From CAYNRA01 sp964399465 (GTDB lineage: Bacteria > Bacteroidota > Bacteroidia > Cytophagales > Spirosomataceae): a stretch of 19,010 nt of DNA. The position numbers were made by a program, and so were the translations under genes. A model generated the notes under the pieces. That model was given only the letters and a program-made list of their open reading frames with translations, ran no database searches and was not told the origin of the DNA. The DNA is taken from assembly GCA_964399465.1 (NCBI GenBank), contig CAYNRA010000058.1, forward strand, positions 1 to 19,010, in the 5' to 3' direction. This document shows positions 1-6,810 of this stretch, one piece after another. The stretch's first letter is position 1. Each line of letters starts with the position of its first letter.

Positions 1-1001
1 CCAAAATGAAGGCTGAGTTTTTGCAGTCTGTTTACGACAAAGAGGGCGCTCCTGTTCGTGCAAAACTCATCGCCCGTTTTTCTCAGATGATGAAATTGGC
101 GAGTGTTTCACCTAAATTATACAATTATTTTTTTGGCAATCCGGTATTCCGGAGGGCGGCAAATCGGTTGGTGGGTTTTGCACCAGAGCGAACAATGCCG
201 CTGCTTGGAGCTACTACGGTGCTTGCTTGGTGGGACAAACACGCGAAAAACATAGCAAAAGGGAATTCCAAAGTATATCTGTTTGTGGATGAATTTACCA
301 ACTACAACGATGTTTCTCTTGGTATCAAAACCATTCTTTTGATAGAATCATTGGGTTATGAAGTCGTTATCCTTCGTCATCAAGAAAGTGGTCGGACGTA
401 TCTGTCCAAAGGGTTTCTACGTGAAGCACGCGAAAAAGCAGCTTTCAATGTAGAATTATTCGCTCAAAAAATAACAAAGGATACACCATTGGTCGGTATT
501 GAGCCTTCCGCAATTCTCACATTTCGGGATGAATACATTGATTTATTGGATGGGGAGCAAAAAGAAGCCGCGCGAAAAATAGCAGAGAATACCTTTTTAT
601 TTGAGGAATGGTTTAACCGAGAAGTTAAAGAAGGGAAAATTACGAAGCAGCAGTTTACGTTCGATAAAAAAGTAGTCAAGCTGCATGTACACTGTCATCA
701 AAAGGCTATTTCAGGTTTAGTAGAAGCAAAAAAAGCGGTTTCTTTTCCTAAAAACTACGAAGTACAGTTGATTCCTTCAGGTTGCTGTGGTATGGCAGGT
801 TCTTTTGGGTATGAAAAAGAACACTACGATTTATCGATGCAGATTGGCGAACTTGTTTTATTTCCAGCAGTCAGAAACCAAGATAAATGTACACTTATTG
901 CGGCAACGGGTACAAGTTGCCGACATCAAATCAAGGATGGGACAGGGCGTTCATCGGCACATTCCATCGAAATTTTATACGATGCCCTGAAAAATGGATA
1001 A
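1..1001 (+). CDS. FAD-linked oxidase / (Fe-S)-binding protein, C-terminal part (5' truncated)
   Basis: This is the C-terminal portion of a glycolate-oxidase-like (GlcD/GlcF-type) iron-sulfur oxidoreductase. The reading frame is open to the left edge, and the first residues (AKMKAEFLQ) match the stretch that in this family follows the last ferredoxin-type cluster motif, so the Met at base 6 is internal and not the start. What remains is the CCG (heterodisulfide-reductase-like) part. The second CCG unit is intact: HCHQKA, then SGCCGMAGSFGYEKEHY, then TGTSCRHQI. The first unit is degenerate, with VDEFTNYND followed by ESGRTYLSKG where the Cys-Cys-Gly would be. The protein probably oxidises a hydroxy acid with FAD and passes electrons through Fe-S clusters to the membrane; the substrate cannot be read from this fragment. 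In many Bacteroidota the FAD domain is fused upstream, which the missing sequence would show. The stop is TAA. Confidence 0.85.
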   Translation, partial: KMKAEFLQSVYDKEGAPVRAKLIARFSQMMKLASVSPKLYNYFFGNPVFRRAANRLVGFAPERTMPLLGATTVLAWWDKHAKNIAKGNSKVYLFVDEFTNYNDVSLGIKTILLIESLGYEVVILRHQESGRTYLSKGFLREAREKAAFNVELFAQKITKDTPLVGIEPSAILTFRDEYIDLLDGEQKEAARKIAENTFLFEEWFNREVKEGKITKQQFTFDKKVVKLHVHCHQKAISGLVEAKKAVSFPKNYEVQLIPSGCCGMAGSFGYEKEHYDLSMQIGELVLFPAVRNQDKCTLIAATGTSCRHQIKDGTGRSSAHSIEILYDALKNG

Positions 1002-1045
1002 AACGAGGTGTTTTGATGCAGGAATAAAGAACGATTGGTTGCCAA

Positions 1046-1270
1046 TTATTTCCATTTTACAGGATTACAACGAATGCAATTAGAAATACATCGATGTAAT
1101 TGTTCATTGTGGATAATGTGTTCATTATCATTGCATTGTCCTAGTTTATCCGTCAGCTCTAGCAAGTCTAATTGTTTTGTAACAGCTGATTTATATCCCC
1201 GAACAATAACACCGATTGTTTGTGACGGCGATCGTAGGGAGAATATGCCATACGTCCACACGTTGGTTGG
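1046..1270 (-). pseudogene. Relic of a REP-associated (IS200-like, Y1) transposase, C-terminal half
   Basis: A minus-strand reading frame of about 74 codons, open from directly behind the ABC gene stop to a TAA at 1046-1048, resembles the C-terminal half of the REP-associated tyrosine transposases (PF01797) common in Bacteroidota. Recognisable pieces are TIGVIVRGYKSAVTKQ (family: SLGxIIxGFKSAVTK), EHIIHNEQ (family: EHIIRNE) and a closing NPVKWK (family: NNPxKW). The usual WQRNYY before EHII reads GQCNDN, and the YIINNP part reads CIRCNP, so several normally Arg and Tyr positions are now Cys, Asp or Asn. The N-terminal half with the HUH motif is absent and there is no ATG, only a GTG at 1261. 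It is in the same frame as the ABC gene, separated only by that gene's TGA. I read it as an eroded, non-functional insertion. Family assignment is from memory of the motifs. Confidence 0.65.
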
Positions 1271-2749
1271 TCACGAGGGAAGTATTTTGCCCGCATATAA
1301 AACCAATTTTTTGGTCACGCAGGCTGGAATCTCCTCTTCATAATGGGTTACGTAAATGAGAGTTTTCCCCAACTGAACAGTTATCTCATGGACTAAATCC
1401 CGAAAATAAATCATTTGATTGGTATCTAATCCTTGGCAGGGTTCATCCAAAATAAGCACCGGTGGGTTTTTTACCAACGCTCTAGCCAAAAGTACCCGCC
1501 TTTGTTCTCCCATAGATAACTCCCGAAGTGTTCGGTCACGAAGCGCCTCAAGATGGAGCAGCGCAATGTACGATTCTAGAATGGCTTCTTGGGTTTCATC
1601 CAGCTTTTTGTACAATCCCGTTGCATCAAAAAAACCAGATCCAATAACCTTCCAAGCTGGAATGGACTTATCCACAAACAAGTGGATTTCAGGTGAAACA
1701 AAGCCAATGCGGCGCTTGATTTCCCAAATACTTTCTCCCGTTCCTCTTTTTTTGCCAAATAGCGAAAAATCATTGAGATATGCTTGCGGGTGATCGGCTG
1801 TTAAAATGCTTAATAATGTACTTTTGCCCGAACCATTCGCACCAAGTAACGCCCACGCTTCGCCTGCCTGTACTTTCCAAGAAATACCATCAAGTATTTG
1901 ATGTGGAGGATAATTGACACGAATGTTGCGTAAGTCAAAAATTGTCGCAGAATCCAAGGGAATAGGTGGTTGCAAGGTCTTAATCGGAGAGAAATCAAAC
2001 GAATGTTTTTCTTCTTCGAATGTAAAATGAGGATTTGGCCAGTCGAATTGTCTCGTGATTTGCCCTTCTTCTAGCTCGAGGCCCTTGGTAAAACCTGATG
2101 GAATATCTTGGTGGCTGCACGTCAAGACAATTGTGATGTTTGTTTCCGCAAGTTGACCTAAGATTGTACGCAGAATCTGCCGGTTTTCAATGTCTAATCC
2201 ACTAAACGGATTATCTAACAACAAAATAGTTGGATTTTGTAATATACTCCGAACAAGCAGCGACCTCCGTACCTCACCATTGGATAGACTTATGATTTTA
2301 CGTTGTAATAAATGACTTATTTTGAAAGTCTCTGCCCACTTTTGTACTTCCTGTTCCTCAAAAGCCAAAGGAGGAAGTTCCACAGATTGGCTATGAACTG
2401 TGCCCAATGGTTTGGTTTGATTTTGGAGTACTTCCCAAAGCGTAGGCGTACCCGACGTATCAAAACTGTGGTAACGTTGTTGGTAATAAAGATAAGATTG
2501 TTTGACAAGGCGGTCAAACGAATAATCACGCTCTGCTAAACTTATTTTTGTATGAGGTGTTACCACTCGTTTGCCTCCTGCTGGATAAATACGACCCAAG
2601 AGCAAATCAAAAAAAGTACTTTTCCCTGAACCATTTTTGCCGAGTATAACCCATTTTTCACCTGCCTGAAGCTCCCACGTTAGTTGCTTTAAAATACAAT
2701 GTGTTCCTTTTTTGACAGACACGTTTTGTAAAGAAATCAGCACAGTCAT
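1271..2749 (-). CDS. Twin ABC ATPase, ModF/PhrA-like
   Basis: This 492-residue cytoplasmic protein consists of two ABC ATPase domains in tandem without membrane segments. Domain 1: Walker A GKNGSGKST at 37-45, signature LSNGE at 155-159, Walker B ILLLDN at 175-180, switch His in CSHQD near 213. Domain 2: Walker A GANGSGKST at 303-311, signature LSMGEQ at 411-416, Walker B VLILDE at 431-436, switch His in THYEEE at 468. The order and the spacing resemble ModF (PhrA) of molybdenum loci. Domain 1 has Asn180 where the catalytic Glu is expected, so probably only the second Walker B Glu supports hydrolysis. The start ATG overlaps the moaC stop (ATGA), implying translational coupling. The location at the end of a Moco cluster supports a role connected to molybdenum, but no permease or binding protein is present and the function of ModF-type proteins is not well defined. 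Confidence 0.85.
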   Translation of the reverse strand: MTVLISLQNVSVKKGTHCILKQLTWELQAGEKWVILGKNGSGKSTFFDLLLGRIYPAGGKRVVTPHTKISLAERDYSFDRLVKQSYLYYQQRYHSFDTSGTPTLWEVLQNQTKPLGTVHSQSVELPPLAFEEQEVQKWAETFKISHLLQRKIISLSNGEVRRSLLVRSILQNPTILLLDNPFSGLDIENRQILRTILGQLAETNITIVLTCSHQDIPSGFTKGLELEEGQITRQFDWPNPHFTFEEEKHSFDFSPIKTLQPPIPLDSATIFDLRNIRVNYPPHQILDGISWKVQAGEAWALLGANGSGKSTLLSILTADHPQAYLNDFSLFGKKRGTGESIWEIKRRIGFVSPEIHLFVDKSIPAWKVIGSGFFDATGLYKKLDETQEAILESYIALLHLEALRDRTLRELSMGEQRRVLLARALVKNPPVLILDEPCQGLDTNQMIYFRDLVHEITVQLGKTLIYVTHYEEEIPACVTKKLVLYAGKILPS

Positions 2750-3234
2750 GTATCTTGGTTTGAGTAGAAATAATCTTTTTTTCCGCCTGTTTTTTGAATC
2801 AAGCGAGTTTCGACAATTCGAATATCATGTGAAAGTGCCTTACACATGTCGTAAATAGTTAAAGCTGCTAACGAGGCACCTACCAGTGCTTCCATTTCAA
2901 TACCCGTCTTAGCTTCAACTTCTGTCTTGCATTGAATACAGATTTGCTTTTTATCGTTCACTTGAATCGTAACGGTGCAATGATCCATCCCGATTGGATG
3001 GCAAAGAGGAATTAAATCTCCCGTTTTTTTTGCCGCCATAATGCCAGCGAGTATCGCTGTTTGAAAAATAGAACCCTTTGAAGTTGAAAAACCTAGCTCG
3101 TGTAGTTTATCGTATACGGCATCCCCAACCTCCACAATGCTTTGTGCAATGGCAGTTCTTTTGGTTACTTTTTTCGTGCCTGTATCCACCATAAGTGGAG
3201 TTCCTTGGTCGTCAATATGAGAAAAATGAGACAT
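2746..3234 (-). CDS. moaC: Cyclic pyranopterin monophosphate synthase MoaC
   Basis: MoaC converts the 3',8-cyclo-GTP intermediate made by MoaA into cyclic pyranopterin monophosphate, the first stable precursor of molybdenum cofactor. The 162-residue length is normal. Visible family signatures are MVDTGTKKVTKRTA near the N-terminus, a Ser-Lys-Gly around Lys53 (the catalytic Lys position), AGIMAAKKTGDLIPLCHPI at 64-81, and VEAKTGIEMEALVGAS followed by AALTIYDMCKA, where Asp129 is the catalytic Asp position. The ATG is preceded by an A/T-rich leader without Shine-Dalgarno, normal for Bacteroidota. It lies 155 bases downstream of moeA in the same direction and overlaps the following ABC gene by four bases. 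I found no convincing promoter in the 155-base gap, so it may be read from the moaA-moeA transcript. Confidence 0.96.
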   Translation of the reverse strand: MSHFSHIDDQGTPLMVDTGTKKVTKRTAIAQSIVEVGDAVYDKLHELGFSTSKGSIFQTAILAGIMAAKKTGDLIPLCHPIGMDHCTVTIQVNDKKQICIQCKTEVEAKTGIEMEALVGASLAALTIYDMCKALSHDIRIVETRLIQKTGGKKDYFYSNQDT

Positions 3235-3389
3235 ATTATTATTGGTTAAGAGATGTGGAGTTTATTTAAATGACTTTGCTTGACTATATTTTGTTAAACC
3301 TCACATTTTAAGTTAAACGACTGGGGTTTTATTACATTAGCCCAAAAAAGATCATTCACTTTCTTTCTTTAATTTATCACTAACGGTTA

Positions 3390-4604
3390 CTAAAATCGAG
3401 TACGCCAAAGACGAACTGCAGTACCCTTTTGAAATGTATTTCCGTTCGCTGGTAATTCTACAAATCCATCAATATGTACCAAACTAACCAAGTCGCCTGA
3501 ACCATTTCCGAAAACTGGGCTAGCTTCCAGTTGGTGTGTCGCTTGGTTATATGTCAGGCTTACTTGTACAAAATGGGTTAATGGAATGGGTGAGGCAATG
3601 TCCTCTTTCAAAATAACCCATTCTGCTTTATTTTCGAGTTGATAGTTTTGCTTAAACCATGGAATAACATATCGATGAATGCATAAAAAAGTGGATGCAG
3701 GGTTTCCAGGTAGAGCAAATACAACTTGAAGAACTCGGTTGCTTGCATCTGTTTTTCGGCCAAACCAAAAAGGCTTTCCTGGTTTCTGTGTCACCTTATG
3801 AAATAATGTTTGTATACCCAAACGGCCAAGAGCAATAGGAATATGGTCAAATTTTCCAGCTGATACTCCGCCTGAAAGGATAATACAATCAAAAAGAGGT
3901 AGTTTCTTTTTTAGAATTTTATCAATAAGTTCGTCGTCATCTGGTAAATGTAAGTGCTCAATCTGTTGTGTCCATGGTAATATCGCAGCTTCAATGGCAT
4001 ACGAATTCGAGGAGCGAATTTGATGTGGCAAAGGTTGCTTTTCAATAGGAATGATTTCATCTCCTGTTGAAATAATAAGCACTTTAGGTTGGGCGAAGAC
4101 AGTTATATAGTTTTTACCAACACTTGCGAAAGCTCCCAACATAGCTGGGGAAATGCGTGTATGTATATCCATTATTACATCTCCCTTCTTTAAATCACTT
4201 CCTTGTAGGTGTATATTTTGACCTTTTTGTATAAGGGCTTCTTTTTTGCAATAAGCAATTTTACCGTCGATCATGATATCCTCGTACCGAATAATTGTAT
4301 CGGCTCCAATGGGTAACATGGCACCTGTCATGATTTCTACACCATGATTTGCATTGGTTAAGGTCGTTTGCGGCTCACCTGCACGCGCTGTCTTTTCTAA
4401 GAAAAAGGGTTTATCTTGCTTAAAACCATCAAAAGCAACTGCCACGCCGTCCATTGTAACCCGGTTAAAGGGAGGTAAATCTCGATCAGTAGTAATAGAT
4501 TCTGCGAGAATCCGCCCCACAGACTTCTGAAAGGGGATTTGTTCAGTCTTAAGCTTAATTCGTGTCGATAAAATGTGTTTGTCTGCTTCGTTTGTTGAAA
4601 TCAT
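3390..4604 (-). CDS. moeA: Molybdopterin molybdenumtransferase MoeA
   Basis: MoeA inserts molybdate into adenylylated molybdopterin, the last general step of Moco synthesis. The protein has 404 residues, the usual size. The N-terminal signature PPFNRVTMDGVAV at 44-56 corresponds to the family's PPFxxSAMDGYA, with Val-Thr and Val in place of the common Ser-Ala and Tyr. Further motifs are TGAMLPIGADTIIRYED at about 93-109, ISTGDEI at 178-184, the MoCF-binding loop SGGVSAGKFDHI at 244-255 and ALPGNPAS at 297-304. The last ~70 residues form the expected beta domain IV. The gene starts with ATG only three bases after the moaA stop, so the two are almost certainly cotranscribed. A separate MogA/MoaB adenylyltransferase is expected elsewhere in the genome since none is fused here. 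Confidence 0.95.
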   Translation of the reverse strand: MISTNEADKHILSTRIKLKTEQIPFQKSVGRILAESITTDRDLPPFNRVTMDGVAVAFDGFKQDKPFFLEKTARAGEPQTTLTNANHGVEIMTGAMLPIGADTIIRYEDIMIDGKIAYCKKEALIQKGQNIHLQGSDLKKGDVIMDIHTRISPAMLGAFASVGKNYITVFAQPKVLIISTGDEIIPIEKQPLPHQIRSSNSYAIEAAILPWTQQIEHLHLPDDDELIDKILKKKLPLFDCIILSGGVSAGKFDHIPIALGRLGIQTLFHKVTQKPGKPFWFGRKTDASNRVLQVVFALPGNPASTFLCIHRYVIPWFKQNYQLENKAEWVILKEDIASPIPLTHFVQVSLTYNQATHQLEASPVFGNGSGDLVSLVHIDGFVELPANGNTFQKGTAVRLWRTRF

Positions 4605-4607
4605 ACC

Positions 4608-5588
4608 TTATCCTCCAATTGTAGTCATTGATTCATTAATATGTGTACTTCTATTTTTTTCTGCCTCAAATCCATCTTTTGCACGTCGTCCAATGGCTTC
4701 CCGAAGCTTCGTTTGGACTACTTGATTATCGTCGGTAGAACGAAGTAAATCCCGAATAGAGAAAACACCCTCGTCGTACAAACAGGTCTTTACGTCTCCC
4801 GTGGGCGTAACACGCAAACGATTGCAAGTTCCGCAAAATGTTCTACTGAAGGCAGCAATGACTCCAACTGTCCCTGCATGACCCGGGATTTTATAATTAT
4901 ACGAAGTACTGAATGCACCATCATCTATTTTCTCAAGATGAGGATACATTCCTCGAATTTGCTCAATAATACGTTGATAGGAGAGAAATTCCACTTGTTC
5001 ACTACCGGAACCATTGAAAGGCATTTCTTCAATGAACCGAACAGAAACAGGAAGGTCTTTGGTCAATGCAGTTAATAAATGAATGTCCTCTTTGTTTTTT
5101 TGCGACATCACCACCGAGTTGATTTTTGTAGGTATGCCATGGGCAACAAGTGCGTGAAGTGTTTCCAAAACTTGTGGAAGTTCATCCCGTCGTGTCATGT
5201 CAAAAAATCGGTTTCTATCCAGTGAATCAATGCTTAAATTAACAGATTTGATACCCAATTCTTTTAGTCTAGGAATATGTTCAGCCGTTCGTGTGCCATT
5301 GGTTGTTAAGTGAACTTGCTCAATACCAGGTAATTGTACTATTTTTTCCAAAAGTTGCATGATGTCGCGGCGAACAAAAGGCTCTCCACCTGTTATTCGG
5401 ACTTTGGAAATCCCCATTTCCGCCATCAATTGGATCATCCGAATAATTTCTTCGTAACTTAAAAGTTGCTTTTTGGGTAAAAATTGAATCCCCTCAAAAG
5501 GCATACAATAAGAACAGCGTAAATTACATTTGTCTGTAATGGCTAGCCGAAGATAGTTGACGGGTCGTCCGTGATTATCTATGAGCAT
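4608..5588 (-). CDS. moaA: GTP 3',8-cyclase MoaA (radical SAM)
   Basis: MoaA is the radical-SAM enzyme that rearranges GTP to 3',8-cyclo-7,8-dihydro-GTP, the committed step to molybdenum cofactor. In this 326-residue protein the N-terminal SAM cluster motif is CNLRCSYC (Cys21, Cys25, Cys28), followed by the GGEP SAM-binding motif at 67-70. The C-terminal substrate-binding cluster is FCGTCNRLRVTPTGDVKTCL, giving Cys252, Cys255 and Cys269. The chain ends in Gly-Gly (residues 325-326), the conserved C-terminal pair needed for activity in this family. It is the first gene of the minus-strand Moco cluster, followed three bases later by moeA, and is divergent from prfA with 135 bases between the starts. 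I looked for a Moco riboswitch-like structure or a clear promoter upstream and saw neither. Confidence 0.97.
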   Translation of the reverse strand: MLIDNHGRPVNYLRLAITDKCNLRCSYCMPFEGIQFLPKKQLLSYEEIIRMIQLMAEMGISKVRITGGEPFVRRDIMQLLEKIVQLPGIEQVHLTTNGTRTAEHIPRLKELGIKSVNLSIDSLDRNRFFDMTRRDELPQVLETLHALVAHGIPTKINSVVMSQKNKEDIHLLTALTKDLPVSVRFIEEMPFNGSGSEQVEFLSYQRIIEQIRGMYPHLEKIDDGAFSTSYNYKIPGHAGTVGVIAAFSRTFCGTCNRLRVTPTGDVKTCLYDEGVFSIRDLLRSTDDNQVVQTKLREAIGRRAKDGFEAEKNRSTHINESMTTIGG

Positions 5589-5657
5589 GATTTTGATAGG
5601 TAAATAGCGTCAGGTTATATATTGAATAAAAGACTCAACAAGCAAGTAATCCCTGCG

Positions 5658-5693
5658 TTTGTCAAAATCATATTAAAATTAGGATTAATTTTG
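5658..5693 (+). promoter_or_regulatory. Possible Bacteroidota-type promoter of prfA
   Basis: TTTG at 5658-5661 and TAATTTTG at 5686-5693 match the -33 TTTG and -7 TAnnTTTG elements. The 24-base spacer is slightly longer than the usual 17-23. The predicted transcript start near 5700 leaves a leader of about 24 bases before the prfA ATG. The second element is good; the pair is only moderately convincing. Confidence 0.4.
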
Positions 5694-5723
5694 TAAAAAT
5701 TAAATCAAAAGACATTTTACTCC

Positions 5724-6794
5724 ATGATGTTAGATCAATTAGAGGCAATTCGCGAAAGATTTGAGGAGGTTTCTCAACAAATCACTATGCCAGAGGTCGT
5801 TTCAGATATGTCTAAGTTTAAAAGGATTAGTAAAGAATACAAAGACCTTGAAAAAATTGTAATAAAATACAAGGAGTTTTCCCATATCCTGCAAAATATC
5901 GACGAAGCCAAACAAATTATCTCAACCGAAAAAGATGAGGAACTCCGCGAGCTTGCCAAAGCTGAATTGGACGAGCTTCTTCCCAAAAAGGAAGAAATGG
6001 AAAGTATTTTGAAAGAAATGCTTATCCCGCGTGACCCCAACGATAGTAAAAATATCATTCTGGAAATTCGAGCTGGCGCCGGTGGCGATGAAGCTTCTAT
6101 TTTTGCTGGAGATTTGTTCCGTATGTACCAAAAATTTATTGAAACGCAGGGCTGGAGAATGTCTGTTATAGACATAAACGAAGGAACAGCCGGAGGATAT
6201 AAAGAGATTATTCTCCAAGTAGAAGGCGAAGATGTGTATGGCAAAATGAAGTTTGAGTCGGGCGTTCACCGTGTGCAACGTGTCCCTGCGACGGAATCTC
6301 AAGGACGCGTACACACATCTGCTGCGTCTGTTGCTGTTTTACCGGAAGCCGATGAGGTCGATGTTCAAATCAATATGAATGATATTCGAGTAGATACGTT
6401 CAACTCGTCGGGTGCGGGTGGGCAGTCTGTGAATACGACTTACTCGGCGGTTCGAATGGTACATATTCCTACCGGAATTGTCGTTTCTTGCCAAGATGAG
6501 CGTTCTCAAATTAAGAACAGAGAGAAGGCGCTCTCGGTACTTCGTTCCCGAATTTATGAAATGGAACTCGCCAAGCACAATGCCGAAATCGCTGCTCACC
6601 GCAAAAGTATGGTGGGCTCGGGAGATCGCTCGGATAAAATTAGAACTTATAATTATCCACAAAGCCGTGTAACAGATCATCGAATTGGCTATACGGTGTA
6701 TAATTTACCCGCTGTCATGGATGGCCAAGTAGGAGATTTTATTGAGCAACTACGAATTGCTGAAAATACGGAAAGAATGAAAGAAGGGGCTTAA
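5724..6794 (+). CDS. prfA: Peptide chain release factor 1
   Basis: Release factor 1 reads UAA and UAG stop codons in the ribosomal A site and triggers hydrolysis of the finished peptide. The 356-residue length is normal. The catalytic GGQ lies in SGAGGQSVNTTYSAVR (Gly232-Gly233-Gln234) and the stop-codon-reading tripeptide is Pro-Ala-Thr at 188-190 in VPATESQGRVHTSA. PAT rather than SPF identifies RF1 instead of RF2, and there is no programmed frameshift. The N-terminal helical domain spans about 1-100. Two consecutive ATG codons (5724 and 5727) could each be the start; relatives begin MLDxLEAI, which slightly favours 5727. The stop codon sits in the loop of the downstream terminator hairpin. 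Usually an N5-glutamine methyltransferase gene (prmC) modifies the GGQ; it is not adjacent here. Confidence 0.97.
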   Translation: MMLDQLEAIRERFEEVSQQITMPEVVSDMSKFKRISKEYKDLEKIVIKYKEFSHILQNIDEAKQIISTEKDEELRELAKAELDELLPKKEEMESILKEMLIPRDPNDSKNIILEIRAGAGGDEASIFAGDLFRMYQKFIETQGWRMSVIDINEGTAGGYKEIILQVEGEDVYGKMKFESGVHRVQRVPATESQGRVHTSAASVAVLPEADEVDVQINMNDIRVDTFNSSGAGGQSVNTTYSAVRMVHIPTGIVVSCQDERSQIKNREKALSVLRSRIYEMELAKHNAEIAAHRKSMVGSGDRSDKIRTYNYPQSRVTDHRIGYTVYNLPAVMDGQVGDFIEQLRIAENTERMKEGA

Positions 6795-6810
6795 ACCCCT
6801 TCTTTTTTTA
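6781..6810 (+). terminator. Rho-independent terminator of prfA, shared with the convergent gene
   Basis: A nine-base-pair stem is formed by AAGAAGGGG (6781-6789) and CCCCTTCTT (6796-6804) around a six-base loop, followed by an unbroken T tract to 6809. The left arm is the last codons of prfA, the prfA TAA (6792-6794) is in the loop, and the stop codon of the convergent DUF5686 gene is at 6808-6810. Read on the minus strand the stem is followed by a looser T-rich stretch, so it may terminate both transcripts. Confidence 0.85.

Noticed and set aside
1002..1020. AAAAC-GAGGT-GTTTT hairpin after the first gene as a terminator
   Set aside because: Only five mostly A-T pairs; too weak to call.
1112..1129. 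GATAATG/CATTATC hairpin in the relic, considered as a terminator or REP element
   Set aside because: Seven AT-rich pairs with no T tract after them and no second copy seen in the window.
1035..1343. Plus-strand 102-codon reading frame across the transposase relic
   Set aside because: It is antisense to both the relic and the ABC gene end and has no family resemblance.
5589..5723. Moco riboswitch before moaA
   Set aside because: The 135 bases are shared with the prfA promoter, AT-rich, and show no long paired helices.
5774..6314. Long minus-strand reading frames inside prfA
   Set aside because: They are antisense to a fully conserved gene; their Ser and Ile richness is the complement of its codons.
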